A stretch of 64,000 nt of DNA from Dermatemys mawii (GCA_007922305.1 ML677334.1:55292720-55356719); one strand, 5' to 3'. Numbered from the stretch's first letter, positions 1 through 11,524 are shown. Made by a program: numbers and translations. The notes: generated by a model from the letters alone, not told the origin.

Positions 1-233
1 GTTTTCAGTAGAGTGGAATAGAAAATATTTTTTCACAAACGTGCACTCGAAGGCTGTATGCTGCATTGTTCACAATCTGAGTGTGAGGAAAGGGGTTGTT
101 TGGTTTAATTATTGTAATACGTTATATTTATAGTAATAAGTAAGGTTTTATGTTTATTTCCACTAAAATGTATCTTTATTAAATAGTTTGACTATCTCTG
201 AATTAATTTCATGAGCGTTCACGGCTTGCCATG

Positions 234-374
234 AGGCAGTCAGGGGGCGGGAAGTGGGATGGGGGCAGGGCCAGGGCCAGGCTGTTTTGGGAGGCACAGC
301 CTTCCCTACCTGGCCCTCCATACAGTTCCGCAACACTGATGTGGCCCTCAGGGCAAAAAGTTTGCCCATCCCTG
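234..374 (-). mobile_element. hAT-type non-autonomous element, truncated
   Basis: Read on the minus strand this starts with the terminal motif cagggatgggcaaac and continues through 'ggccacatc', 'tgtatggagggcc' and 'cctcccaaaacagcctgg'. These match the left end of the complete hAT element at 23327-23951. Only the first ~140 bp remain and no second terminus was found. Confidence 0.75.
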
Positions 375-589
375 ATTTAGAGGCTATAAAAATAGAAAAC
401 TGATCTCCTGAAGCAGTCTTACAGTCACCATAACATCACCATTCTGGTCAGGTGCTAGGTAGTATATTCCTACTCCTATATTTTTATTATTCAAGCATGG
501 AATTACTAACCATGGAGATACTCTGGTACAGTTTGATTCATTTAAGATTTTTACTCTGTTTTCTTTGACATATAGTGTCACTCTCTCAT

Positions 590-1480
590 CAACATGACCT
601 CTTCTGTCATTTCTATATATTTTGTACCATAGTATTACCGTGCCTCACAAATTATCATCATTCCACCAAGTTTCTGTGCTGCCTATTGTATCAATATCCT
701 CATTTTAATAGCAGGTGTTCAAGTTCATTCCTCTTAGTATTTAGATTTCTAGCATTTGTATACAAGCACTTACAAAATTAGTCAAAACTTAGTTTTCTGC
801 CTTCCTATTACGTAATTGAATGGGATTCTTTTTCATTTGACTGTTTCTCTTTGGTTCCTATCTGTACTGTATCAACTTCCATCCTCTCCTCCTTACTAAG
901 ATATAGAGAATCCTTGTTAAGAGATCCTCCCATAAGGGATGTCTCTGTCTGAACCAAGTGTTCCTCCTCACCTGTTGGCTTTCTCCCAGTCCCTTTTTAA
1001 AAAACTCCTCTACAACCTTGTTGGCATGTAAAATTAAAAATCTGATTCTGTTTTGGTTTAGATGTAGAGGATCCTTCCTGGATAGGCTCCTGCTTTCCAA
1101 AAAGGTTCCCCAGTTCCTAATAAAGCTAAATTTCTCTTCCCCCGTTGTCTCATCCATGCACTGAGACTCTGCCTGTCTAACTGGTCCTGCTTGTGGAATT
1201 GGAACCATTTCAGAGAATGCTACTATGGAGCTCCTGGACTTCAATCTCTTACTCTGAAGCTTCAATTTGGTCTCTAGGACCCCTCTACTTTTCCCTATGT
1301 CAGTGGTACCTACATGTACCACAACCACAGACTACTCCCTAGCACTGCACTCTGGATGTCTCAACATCTGCAACTCTTTCATCTGGCAGTCAATTCACCA
1401 TGTGGTTCTCCCGGCATCACAAACCCAGCTATCTATCTTTCTAATGATTGAATTCCCCATTATGTTACATTTGCCTTTTT
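590..1480 (-). pseudogene. CR1-type LINE remnant: end of ORF1 (SGNH esterase) and start of ORF2 (endonuclease)
   Basis: On the minus strand an open stretch at 1328-858 (156 codons) reads VVVHVGTTDIGKSRG, GPVRQAES and DPLHLNQNRIRFL. This is the GxND-like, GP-RQAE and D-LHLN pattern of the SGNH/esterase domain known from ORF1 of CR1-like retrotransposons. Coding-like sequence continues upstream to about 1480 with stops. Downstream (780-620) the frame KCLYTNARNLN resembles the N-terminus of CR1 ORF2 endonuclease. So the ORF1/ORF2 junction of a minus-strand CR1 is preserved, broken by several stops. The catalytic Ser block lies in the degraded part and the canonical GTND is GTTD here, so no activity is expected. 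Confidence 0.72.
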
Positions 1481-1745
1481 AAAAAAGCATTAGGGTGATT
1501 CTGGGAATTGGAGACTAGTAAGCTTTACGTCCACACCAGTGAATGCATTTAAACTAGAATTAAAAATAGAATTATGAAATACCTAAATAAGTGCTATGAA
1601 AGGAACAAATCAGCATGGCTTTCGTGAAGGAAAACATGCTTCTAGTCTCTTTAGAGCTCTTCAGGCATATCAACAAATAGTGGATGAAGTAGAAAGCTGA
1701 CCTTCATATGGAGTCTCAAATTCTTTGTCAAGGTATCTCTCACCT
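1480..1745 (+). pseudogene. CR1 reverse-transcriptase fragment
   Basis: The plus strand reads like the CR1 RT region between GDPGNYRPVSLT and NQHGF-GKS motifs: 'gattctgggaattggagac' is followed by codons for NQHGFREGKHASSL around 1609-1650. Frames are broken. It abuts the minus-strand CR1 remnant, so at least two CR1 copies are present. Confidence 0.6.
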
Positions 1746-1757
1746 TGTGACTACTTA

Positions 1758-2433
1758 GGCCCTGGTTACACTGGCACTTTATAGCTCTATAAAGCTGTCA
1801 AGAGCGCTATAACTCACTACCCATCCGCACTGGCGAGGCACATAGAGCGCTATAACCTTGGAGTTATAGCGCTCCTGGTAATCCACCTCCGCACAGGGAA
1901 TAAGGGCTGTAGTGCTCCCACTGTAGCGCTATGGCGAGAATGTGGACACCCCCTGCGCTACAAGTGATCTCTTGAGATGCCTGGAGCCATTTAAGGCAAT
2001 TGACGTTTCTTCCCTTTGTTTTGAACTCGGCTGGAGGAATGCGGAAGTACCTTTTTAGAGTTTCTCTCTCTTAACTCGGCAGATAAGCAATGCAAATGTT
2101 TGAGGGAGCCTGTGTGAAAACAAAGCCTGCTAATCTTCTCTGTGAATGGACACGCGCTGACAGGCTCTCAGAAGGACGGAAAAACCACTCGCTCGCTCCC
2201 TCCCCATACACACAACACGTCCCCCCTCGTTTGAAAAGCACGTTGCACCCAGCTGAATGCTGGGATACCTGCCCTAATGCGCTGCTCCCAATGCCGCCTG
2301 AAGTGCCGCAAATGTGGCCACGCTATACTGCTGGTAGGTGTCAGTGTGGCCACGCTATAGCGCTATCCCTATAGCTGTATATGAGGACAGCTATAAGCAA
2401 TACCGCTATAATCCTGTAAGTGTAACCATGGCC
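1758..2433. mobile_element. PIF/Harbinger-type MITE, 676 bp, TTA duplication
   Basis: It is flanked by TTA at 1755-1757 and 2434-2436. Termini are inverted: GGCCCTGGTTACACT on the left and the complement of GGCCATGGTTACACT on the right. The first ~100 bp and the right arm (aatgccgcctgaagtgc, aatgtggccac) are clearly homologous to the ends of the larger element at 2633-6826, so this is its internally deleted relative. A motif around AGCGCTATA recurs many times in both orientations. No coding capacity. Confidence 0.9.
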
Positions 2434-2915
2434 TTAGTTTCCTCTAACTTTTAGTGAGGGAAAAGTACTATTTTTTTGTATCAGACACTGACTAAAACAA
2501 AAATTAAGTAGGCATAAATGGACAGCTTACAACATGACAAAAGCTTAACTGTAGGGCTCCCCAGAGTTCTGTACTGGATGAAAAAAGATGGACTTGTGGT
2601 TAAGGTGGTGAACTAGAAATCAGGAGATCTTGGGGCTTGGTTACACTGGCACTTTATAGCACAATAAAGCCTCCAGGAGCACTCTACCTTACTACCTGTC
2701 CACACTGGCAAGGCACATAGAGCGTTCTGACTCCACAGCTGGAGTGCTCCTGGTACTCCATCTCCCTGAGAGGATTAACGTTTGTTGCATTCTCGCTGGA
2801 GTGCTGTGGCGCCAGTGTGGATACCTAGTGTGCTCTGATTGGCCTTGAAGTGTCCCACAATGCCTGTTCTAGCCACTGTGGTAATCACTTTTGAACTCTG
2901 CTGCCCTGTCCTCAG

Positions 2916-3509
2916 GTGACCAACCATCCTATTAAATTCCATGGGAATTTTGAAAATCCCCTTCCTGTTTGGTCATCCAAGCATGGAGTGCTCTCAGCGA
3001 ATCTTTGCCTGACACGTGGAGGCACGGTCACCTGGAATCCCCAGCATGGAGCGATGGCGAGGTGCTGGACCTCATCAGGGTTTGTGGGGAGGAAGCTGTG
3101 TAGTCCCAGCTGCAGGAATTACAATACCTTCGGGCAGATATCAACGGCCATGAGGGAAAGGGGCCTTGACCAGGACACGTTGCAGTGTTGGGTTGAAGTA
3201 AAGAAGCTGCGGAATGCATACCGAAAGCCTGCGAGGCAAGCAGCCTCTCCGGTGCTGCTTCTGTGACCTGCAAATTTTACAAAGAGCTGGACGTCATACC
3301 TGGGGGCGATCCCACCTCCACTCCGACCACCATGGATACTTCCAAGCCCAGCACAGCAAGGGTGGGAAGGAGGAAGAAAGCGCGATCGAGGGTAATGAGA
3401 AATCCCTGGAATCCCTTGAGGCATGCAGCCAGGAGCTCTTCTCTACCAGGAAGAAGGCAGCCAGCCGTGGTGTCCAGTGCTTGGGGAAGGACAAATGAGG
3501 AGGTTCCTG
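2916..3509 (+). pseudogene. Harbinger Myb/SANT-like protein, exon 1 (broken)
   Basis: The Myb/SANT-like DNA-binding domain is split over frames. EVLDLIRVCGEEAVQSQL at about 3060-3120 is followed in another frame by ISTAMRERGLDQDTLQCWVE and KKLRNAYRK (3134-3235), and then by a third frame with CKFYKELDVIPGG (3270-3310) and a Glu/Lys-rich stretch ending QELFSTRKKA (3436-3470). At least two frameshifts break it. A likely donor follows at 3510 (ctg/gtaagc). In intact Harbinger elements this protein binds the element ends and helps bring the transposase to the nucleus. Confidence 0.75.
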
Positions 3510-4201
3510 GTAAGCAGCTTTTTTTGTGGGGTGGGGGGTGCTATGGAAGTTTTGCGGTTTGGGCTCTTTGAGTGTGGAGGGTAAGGGCTGCAGGCATGCC
3601 TAGATGTGGAATAGGGCATTGATGTGGTCTGTAACATCATAGTAATAGACATCGGTGATCTCTTCAAAAGTCTCAGCCAGAACATAGGCAATGCGCCTAT
3701 GCAGGTTTATTGGGAGAGCCAGCGTGGTTCTTGTCAGTCAGGCTAACATATCCATGCCACTTTGCCGTGAGGGGTCGGGGGACCATTGCTGCACATAGGC
3801 AAGCTGCATATGGGCCAGGAAGGAAGCCGCATTGTAGTAGAAGACCCTCCCTTGCTTCCCTGGTCACCCTCAGCAGCAAGAGATCTTCCAGGACAAATTC
3901 CTGTGGAGAATATTGGGACAGTGTTCAGTGTAGGTGCCCCCTGCAACTGTTGGCTCTCTGCAAGGCACAGAAATCCAGAGGACAGTACAGCTGTGAAACA
4001 ATCAGTTTCTTTGGACCCTGTGCTTACTCACCATTTCGGAGGCTCCCGGGTGTTGTGTGCTTGCTTTGGAACAGGCAAAGTATGGTTTCGTGTGGACTGT
4101 GCTTGCCCTCCTTTAGTGTGGGGGAATCATTGCTCTGTCTGGTGTGTACAATGCTGCCTCTGTTCAGTGTTGCATTTTGCCTGTATAGGTGCAGCCTTCA
4201 G

Positions 4202-4672
4202 ATCTCAGCCGTCAGTCTTATCACCGGCCGACAGACTGAGAAGACTCAGGAAGAGGCCACGTAAAAGCAAAGAAGACATGCTGCACCAAGTGATGCAGCA
4301 GTCTGTGGAAGAGAATCAAAAGGCACAGAAGTGGAGGGAGAGTGAAAGGATCCGTCAGAAGAATGAGGATCGCCGGCAGCAAAACGCGGTGCTCTAGCAT
4401 CAAAGCATGGATCGGCTGATCAGCATAATGGAACGCCAAGCAGAATCTATCCAGGTGCTTGTCAACATGCAGACAGAGCACTACCACGCTCACCCCCGCC
4501 TGCAGCCCTTGTCCCAAAACTCTTCTGCCCCCATGTCTCCTCCAACCCACTTTCCCCATCATCCAGGTTCTTACCACTCCCAGCTGCCTTCTATACCCCT
4601 AGCTTCACCACCCACCTACGAAAACTATGACCCTTATCCACAGCACTCAACCCCCCTCCGCATGTCTTATAG
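4202..4672 (+). pseudogene. Harbinger Myb/SANT-like protein, exon 2 (broken)
   Basis: After a probable acceptor (ccttcag/atctcagcc) the frame reads RLRRLRKRPRKSKEDMLHQV, a basic patch, then a Glu/Gln/Arg-rich helix with an in-frame TAG at 4395-4397, and continues as HQSMDRLISIMERQAESIQV and a Pro-rich tail to about 4672. This is the basic and coiled-coil C-terminal half typical of these partner proteins. A hAT MITE inserted at 4673 interrupts the tail. Confidence 0.72.
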
Positions 4673-4945
4673 CAGCGTTTCTCAAACCGGGGGGTCGCCG
4701 AGCGCTCCCAGGGGGGTCGTGAGCTCCTGCTGCCGCTGAAAAACTGCCAAATTGATTACTTCTGCATTCGGTGGCTTTTCAGCAGACATGCTAAGTTATT
4801 TTGGGAGCGCTCGGCATGTCCGCCGAAAAGCTGCCAAATGCGCAAGTAATCAATTTGGTGGCTTTTCAGCAGACATACAAGGGTTCACCACGCCACTCAC
4901 GAACTCAAAAACGGGTCGCGGATCTCAAAAGTTTGAGAACCGCTG
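4673..4945. mobile_element. hAT-type MITE nested in the Harbinger element
   Basis: Inverted ends are cagcgtttctcaaac (4673-4687) and the complement of cagcggttctcaaac (to 4945). The flanking 8-mers TCTTATAG (4665-4672) and CCTTACAG (4946-4953) match at 6 of 8 positions, an aged 8-bp duplication. Inside is an imperfect inverted pair around 'ttggtggcttttcagcagacat'. Same family as the copy at 45681-45993. Confidence 0.85.
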
Positions 4946-5245
4946 CCTTACAGCCATCCTGAAGTGCAGCACTTCAGACAGGATTCCAGAGTATGAAATC
5001 GGGACATACTCAAGTCTGTTAGTGAACTGGTCCCCACCCCACCCCCTTGCCCTTTTGGTATTTCTGTGTTGCTTTGTTTTTGTCAATAAATGAATTTTCT
5101 TTTCAATAAATGGAGTTTTTTATTTTGAAAACATAATTTATTCGTGCATAAAGCAAAATGTACCTTAGCCCAGGAAAGCAACAAGCACTGCGAGTCAGTG
5201 TGCCAAACAGCCACAGCACTTAACTCTCATGCGGTGCACCAGACA

Positions 5246-6270
5246 TTACTGGTGGCTTTCAGCCTCCAGTAGCTCCCTCAAGCTATCCCTAATCCGTGCA
5301 GCCCCATGCTGGGCCCCTCTAATAGCCCTGCTGTCTGGCTGTGCAAATTCTGCCTCCAGGTGTTGAACCTCTGATTTCCATGCCTGAGTCAAGCTTTCAT
5401 CCTTGCCTTCACAAATATTATGGAGGGTACAGCACGCATATATAACCACAGGGATGTTGTCTTCGGCCAAGTCCAGCTTTACATAAAGAGAGCGCCAGCG
5501 GACCTTTAAATGGGCAAAAGTACACTCCAGAGTCATTCTGCCTGGACTCAAACTGTTGAACCATTCCTGGCTGCTGCCCAGGCTCCCTGTGTAGGGTTTC
5601 ATGAGCCATGGTATTAAAGGGTAAGCGGGGTCTCCAAGGATCACAGTGGACATTTCAGTTTCCCTTACGGTGATCTCCTGGTCTGGGAAAGAAGTCCCAA
5701 CTTGCAGCTTCGTGAACAGGCCAGCATTCTGAAAGATGTGTGTGTCATGCACCCTTCTGGGCTATCCTGGGTTAATGTTAATGAAACACCCACTGTGATC
5801 CATAAGTGTCTGGAGAACCATCAAGAAATACCCCGTTTGGTTAACATACTTGGAGGCTAGATGGCCTGGTGTCAGAATAGGAGTATCTGTCCCATCTATT
5901 GCCCCTCTGCAGTTAGGGAAACCCATTTGTTCAAAACTAGCCACAATGTCACACACGTTACCTAGTGTCATGGTTCTTCTGAGCAGGCTGTGATTAATGG
6001 CCCTGCAAACTTGCATGACAACGATTCCAACAGTTGACTTCCTCACTCCAAACTGGCTAATGACTGATCAGTAGCTGTCCAGAGTTACCAGCTTCCAGAT
6101 TGCAATAGCCATCTGCTTTTCCACCAGAAGGGCAGCTCTCAATCTTGTGTCCTTGCGCCGTGGGAAGGGGACACGAGTTCAACACACAAGAACGTAGCTT
6201 TTCTCATCCGAAAGTTCTGCAGCCACTGCCCGTCATCCCAGACTTGCATGATGATGTGATCCCATCACTC
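5246..6270 (-). pseudogene. PIF/Harbinger DDE transposase (broken)
   Basis: Minus strand. The N-terminal part at about 6240-6180 reads WLQNFRMRKATF. After a frameshift near 6160 the frame reads TRLRAALLVEKQMAIAIWKL, then stop TGA near 6063, then GVRKSTVGIVVMQVCRAIN. Asp 1 of the DDE triad lies in CRGAIDGTDTPI (near 5890), Asp 2 in LGDPAYPLIPWLMKPY (near 5615-5630) and Glu in MTLECTFAHLKVRW (near 5520). A TAG near 5764 replaces the expected Trp before the VHDTHIF motif. All three catalytic residues are visible, but one frameshift and two stops break the gene. GTH in the first motif is GTD here. Confidence 0.88.
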
Positions 6271-6837
6271 AGTGTTTGTTTCCCGAGCCCAGAAGCGGTG
6301 TTCCACAGTGGTGAGCATATCCGTGAATGCTGCACGCTTTTGTGTCGTATGTGTTACTTGAGTCGATATTGGCATTCTCACTGTCAGCTTGGATCTTAAG
6401 GAGTAACTTGACTGCCAGAACAAGACGTGCTGGAGAGACTCGTCAGCCTGCTCCTCAACAATTCGGGCTCCATTCCCACAGACCGAAAGGGAAGACTGAG
6501 CGCGCTGCACAGAAACCATGGAAAGATGGCACCAAATGTGTATGGAAATGCAGGGATTGCTGGGATGCGAAGCGATGCATTGTGGGACCTTGGGACAAGA
6601 TCCAGAATGCCCTGGACCCTGTGGCCCCTTACTACAAGCCACAGTGCCAGAATAGGAGGAGGTGCTCTGTGGGATAACTGCCCATAATGCACCATTTCCA
6701 ATGCCGCTTCAAGTGCTGTGAATGTGGCCACACCAGTGCATTTGCAGCTGGAGTGCTTTCCCTGGTGCGCTCTCCCAAGGCTGCTTTAACCCAAAGTGCT
6801 CTACGTCTGCAAGTGTAGCCAAGCCCTAGGTTAAATT

Positions 6838-8978
6838 CCAAGCTGTGCTGTAGACACGCTTTGTGATCTTAGTCAAGTTATTAAATATTAAACTGCCTAA
6901 AGTTTCTTGTAAAATAAGGTTAGTTTCCTACCTCATAGAGGTGTTGTGCAGATAAATCTATTAACATTTGTGAGGTGCTTGGATAATACTGGTGGTGGAG
7001 GGGAGAAGAGGAATACCTAGGTTGATCAGCTTTTAATCTACAGTTCAACGTGCAAAAAGGGTGAGAACAGCCAAGGGGTGATATTTTCAGATGACAGAAT
7101 TTAGTCCTGAAATGTTGTTTGGTTTAGCCACCCTCTCGTAAAAAGCATACAGTAGAAACAGACAGGATTCAGAGACCTACACCTAGAATAGTTTTTGGTA
7201 TAGAAGAAGTCTTCATGAAAAGAGATGGAAAGGATTGGAACATTCAGTTTAGGGGGAGGTGAAGTGGTGATATGATATGTAGAAGATTAATCGGATGCTC
7301 CGCTCCTCCTCCATAATAGTGCAAACAATGGGTTATTCCTCTTATCGGTTCTAAACTTTGTCTCATTGCAAGGCTCTGGATTAGATGACTGCTTATGGTC
7401 CCTTCCATCACTATATTTCTTCAAGTCTGATTCCCAGAAAGCTTTTTTTTTTTAACTTTCTGTTCACTGAAATTCACTGCCACTATGTATCGAGACTGCA
7501 AGGGTTTAGTGGGATTCAAGAACTGATCTAGATTAGATGAAGTTCTTAACATTGAGGGGGAAAAACATCATACTTCTTGGGGTTTGGGGTTAATTTATGC
7601 CCTGAAAGTTCATATCCCAATTGTATCAAAAAAAATTTGAATTTCCATAATTGTCTGCCACCAGGATAATTTCTGTTTTAAAAGCATTTGTTACTAATAG
7701 GACACTGGATTAGATGGGCCACTGGTCTGATCCAATATGGTAATTCCTATATTCCTATTGCATATTATTCCCAATTTTCAGAACAATTCAGTATCCTGAA
7801 GTGCACTTTATGTATCCTTTTGTATTAAAGTATATATCACAAAATTCCTGTTATGGAACCCTATCAAGTTTTGAAAAACAAGCCTTTTTTCATTAGTTAG
7901 TTTCACTTTCTGGTTCTCAGGCTCTAGCACAATGATGTGGTATCTGGGTTGTGAGCACATCGTGGGCATGTTTAAATCGTATCCAGCTTTCCATTGAAAT
8001 GAAACATTGCCTAGGTGTGAGTGTTAGGTTTTGTGAAATCATTTATAAAAAAATCTAAGTTTTGGCCTCTAATAAGGTCCTTTTACAACATACTGACTTT
8101 TGACATGAAGATGGGTTTAAGAAAACAAACCTGAAGTGCATGCTCACTAGTGATTATCGTAGTTTGGGAACTTTCATGTGACTAAATCTGTTCTCTTTCC
8201 ATGTGTTTTTCACAACTTGTGTATAATCTGTATTGAAGATGTAGTTTTATACAAAGCTTTTTCCCTATCAGTCGTCTTTCCTACTTGAGTGAGGAAGTAG
8301 TGGTGAATATGGTATCTGTGGAACTAGGTAGTTGTCACAAATGCAGCATTACATTGCATCTTCTGTTTGAGCCTGGGATAGGAAAGCTGAGCTAGGTTTC
8401 AGTTTGGAGTTGAGGTTTTAATGTTTAAAAATGTTGCATCTTGTCTCTTAAAAAGCATGTGGGGTTTTCTTCTGTGCTACCAGTGTACAAAGTTAGTTAA
8501 AATTCAGATGTACAAACATTCCTGGGTTACGCCCTTTGATTATTTTTATCCTTTAAAAAGACTTACACAGGAGAAGGCTTTATTCTGTTCACATGTTTTC
8601 TGTCTTATGGATTTCATTCTTAATTAGCCAAAAAAGGTAATTTAGGCAGGAAGTTCTGATGCTGAATTGTAGCATTACAACTATGTAAGTGTTAATGTGA
8701 ATGCTTCAAACATATGGTTGACTTCATCACAGAATGTCAAAGCTTTTATTTGACAATAAATAGTTACAAAATCTAGCAACAGGCAGAAATGAAAAATGGT
8801 AGGTAAGAGAATGCCAATTAGCTTTCAGAATAGTGGTGTTCAGTCTGTGGCCCTTGAAAGAAACTATTGAGAAAATATGCATTTAATTATGAATTAAAAT
8901 CATGTTCTCTGTGATTCTTGAAGTATCTGAATTGGCCCTGTTGGTATGGGGAGAAGTAGGGAGCACCACTTACTACTC
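6838..8978. other. Intergenic/intronic sequence with small CR1 tails
   Basis: AT-rich with no coding exon seen. Two short plus-strand CR1 3'-end pieces are recognisable: 7368-7425 (tggattagatgactgcttatggtccc) and 7690-7760 (actggattagatgggccactgg, ending ttcctatattccta). The rest is unassigned. Confidence 0.5.
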
Positions 8979-8981
8979 TTA

Positions 8982-9250
8982 GGGCTGGTCTTCGCTGGGG
9001 GCCGGGGGAGATCGACTGCAGATACACAACTTCAGCTACGTGAATCACGTATCTGCAGCCGATTTACTTGCCGTCCTCATGGTGGCGGCAGTCGGCGGCG
9101 CGCTCCCCCATCGACTCCAGCTTATGCCTCGCATCAAGCTGGAGTTACGGAGTTGACGGGGGCAGCGCTGGCGATCGATTTCTCGCGTCTTGTAAAGAGA
9201 AATCGGTCGTTAAAAGATCAACGGCTACCCGTGGTAATGAGGACGTACCC
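8982..9250. mobile_element. Harbinger-type MITE, 269 bp, TTA duplication
   Basis: Flanked by TTA at 8979-8981 and 9251-9253. The termini are related inverted repeats (gggctggtcttc / complement of gggtacgtcctc). The interior is GC- and CpG-rich with 'atcgactgcagataca', 'acttcagctacgtgaa', 'atcgatttctcgcgtc', the hallmark words of a very common turtle MITE. A truncated relative lies at 52283-52397. Confidence 0.85.
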
Positions 9251-9253
9251 TTA

Positions 9254-9573
9254 GTTTAAAGCACTTGCAGTGTGAACTGGGTGCACCCTTTAGCAGCAGC
9301 TGCCTTTCCCTGTTGCAGCTGCTCATTAGCTCCCCTGCTGGCTGCCTGCTGCTTTGTGTGTGAGAGAGAGAGAGAGGAGGAGAGAGCTGTGCTGGGCTGA
9401 AGGAGCATGATAGGAGCTTGCCTGGCTCTGCCGGAGTCTAGTGGGGCATCTAGAAAAGATGTTTCCCTTCCCCTAAACAGCCATTGTGGAAAGCCCCGGG
9501 GAAGAGGAAGAAGAGGAAAAAGTTACAGCTCCCTAACTCTCTGGCCTCTCTGGTGAACTGTCTCCGAAGGACT
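9254..9573. other. GC-rich unclassified segment with (GA)n
   Basis: A 320-bp GC-richer stretch with CTG/CAG-rich words and a (GA)n run at 9359-9380. There is no open frame with splice signals and no CpG island of promoter type. It may be part of a dispersed repeat that the hAT MITE at 9582 entered. No function is assigned. Confidence 0.35.
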
Positions 9574-9581
9574 ATCTAGCG

Positions 9582-9986
9582 CGGGGGTGGCCAACTTTGT
9601 GGCTCCGGAGCCACCTGCGGCTCTTCAGAAGTTAATATGTGGTTCCTTGTATAGGCACCGACTCTGTGGCTGGAGCGACAGGTGCCAACTTTCCAATGTG
9701 CCGCGGGATGCTCACTGTTCAATCCCTGGCTCTGCCACAGGCCCTGCCCCCACTCACCCCCTCCCACCGGTCTCCTGAGCCTCCATGCCCTTGGTCCTCC
9801 CCCTCCTGAGCCTCCTGCATGCCACAAAGTAGCTGGTTGGGAGGGAGAGGCACTGATCCAGTGAGCAGGAGGCCCAGGAGTGGTGGGGGGTACTGATGGG
9901 GGGGCTGCTGACGTATTACTATGGCTCTTTGGCAATATACATTGGTAAATACTGGCTCCTTTTTTGGCTCAGGTTGGCCACCCTTG
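9582..9986. mobile_element. hAT-type MITE, 405 bp
   Basis: Ends are cgggggtggccaac (9582-9595) and the complement of caagggtggccaac (to 9986). Flanking 8-mers ATCTAGCG (9574-9581) and ATCTAGGT (9987-9994) match at 6 of 8. The interior holds 'ggctccggagccacctgcggctc' and a C-rich middle. No coding capacity. Confidence 0.88.
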
Positions 9987-9994
9987 ATCTAGGT

Positions 9995-11524
9995 CAGGAG
10001 ATAGGCAAAGCACTGTGCATTCAAGCCACTCCCCCCTGTGCTGGAGGTGTATGGGCTGTTGTCAGTTTCACAGCCACTGGAGGATGTAGTGCACAAGAGG
10101 TGGATCCCTAGCAGGCACTTGTTAGGGGGCTAGCAGGTTCCTTTGTATCACCTGAACAGAACAGGGCAGAGAACCTGCTCTAGGGTATGTATTTTGGCCC
10201 CTTCATCTTGAAATAGAATAAACACTCAGTCTGAACAAATTGCTTCCTTAAAGGTAGGATTTTCATCTTTCATATGAGACTCTTCCTGCTCTGCCTTCTT
10301 TTTAAAAAAGTGAGGGTGTTTGAGAGAACGTTAGTCAATGCAGTCTGCATACAGAACACAAACAGCATGTGTAATATTTACTTCCTGGCTGTGCAACTAT
10401 GCCATTGTCCTGATCTGTGTTCGTTCAGTCATCGACCTATGCTGATATTACTAATGGTAGTCCATGATGCAAAAGACAATCTGTTTGCTGACGAGGAGGC
10501 TGACCACTCACTTCAATTTACTGCTGGAAAAATAGTGGTGATGAATGCTGTGCAAGCATCAGTGATGGAAGTAGTGAAAGGCTCGGTTTAGAGGATAAGG
10601 TTCCTGTTAATATTTTCGATGTAGCTCTCATCTTCCAAAATGGCTAGGAGGGTGAACAAGCTTTCTGACTGTCTTAGCACACGAGTCTAAACGGCTACAA
10701 AAATAAAAACCAAAAAAACCTCTGGTAACTGACGTCACATTCTGGGATCGAATACATTTATGGAGGAGAGAAATGATATAGAGGAAAAAGAACTGCAGAA
10801 ATCCTAATTTCAGTACTCTGTCTTCCCTTTCCCCCATCCTTGTTCTTGGATCTCATGTTCCCTTTTTGCCCTTTCTGTCACTGTTAATCTTTTCAGTTGT
10901 CTAGCTACTTTTTCTCCTCCTTACTCTGTTTATCTGGAGGATGTATTAAAGGCCATTTTTTTTGAAGGGTCACCAGCAGCCAAACAGGTCTGTTTCCCTT
11001 ACTGAAGGACAGGGTACGAAGTCTGACACTTGCCTAGATGCTGATGGATTCACCTTTGTTACTTTGATATGCTTACAGTAGGGATACTCTCCAAAAGCGT
11101 ACCATTGTTACTAAATCTGGTCTAGCTCTACTGGTGTTAGCAATGTTGTAGTGTACTAGGGCTGCCAGGTACTGTTTTATGTCAGGTATGTGTCCTGTGA
11201 GCAGGGTTAGAGGATGCTTAAACCAGTAGCAGCAGCCTGTTTACACTAGGGGTGCCAAAATTGCTAATGCCCAAGAAGTTGAACAGGTGTGTTAGCAACA
11301 GTGGATAGGTAAGCTTTGAAAAACAGCCCTAGTATAGGCAGAGTTCTACAGTGCATAACATGCTTTTCTACTTGCTGCAGAAAGCAAGTGACTAAGATTA
11401 TAGGCATTTAGTCAGTTTCTCTTTTCATCTGGGTCCTCTACAAAGAACTGTTTTACTTGCTGCTGGCAAGTTCACTGCCACCTAAGGTCTGTACAAGCTG
11501 ATTGTGGATAACTGTTCAGAAAAC
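9995..11524. other. Unassigned intronic sequence with a probable MITE
   Basis: No exon or gene was recognised. At about 11101-11337 the sequence 'tttacactaggggtgcc ... gaaaaacagccctagtata' has weakly inverted 'acactaggg/ccctagtat' words and looks like a decayed short DNA transposon. The remainder is unique-looking. Confidence 0.35.

Larger units (their letters stand above)
2633..6826. mobile_element. PIF/Harbinger DNA transposon, nearly full length (4.2 kb)
   Basis: Terminal inverted repeats are gggcttggttacact (2633-) and the complement of gggcttggctacact (ending 6826). The target duplication is decayed (ttg left, tag right). Inside are a plus-strand two-exon Myb/SANT-like gene and a minus-strand DDE transposase, convergent, with poly(A) signals between them (AATAAA near 5085 and 5105; TTTATT on the other side near 5117-5142). 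A hAT MITE (4673-4945) is nested in it. Both genes carry stops or frameshifts, so the copy is dead, but all parts can be recognised. Confidence 0.9.

Noticed and set aside
858..1328. A 156-codon minus-strand open frame as a host esterase gene
   Set aside because: Its motifs match the esterase domain of CR1 ORF1, flanking CR1 ORF2 sequence follows, and there is no start context or intact catalytic Ser block.
5246..6046. Domesticated Harbinger transposase (HARBI1-like) host gene
   Set aside because: It is inside a transposon with terminal repeats and has stops and a frameshift; no sign of preservation.
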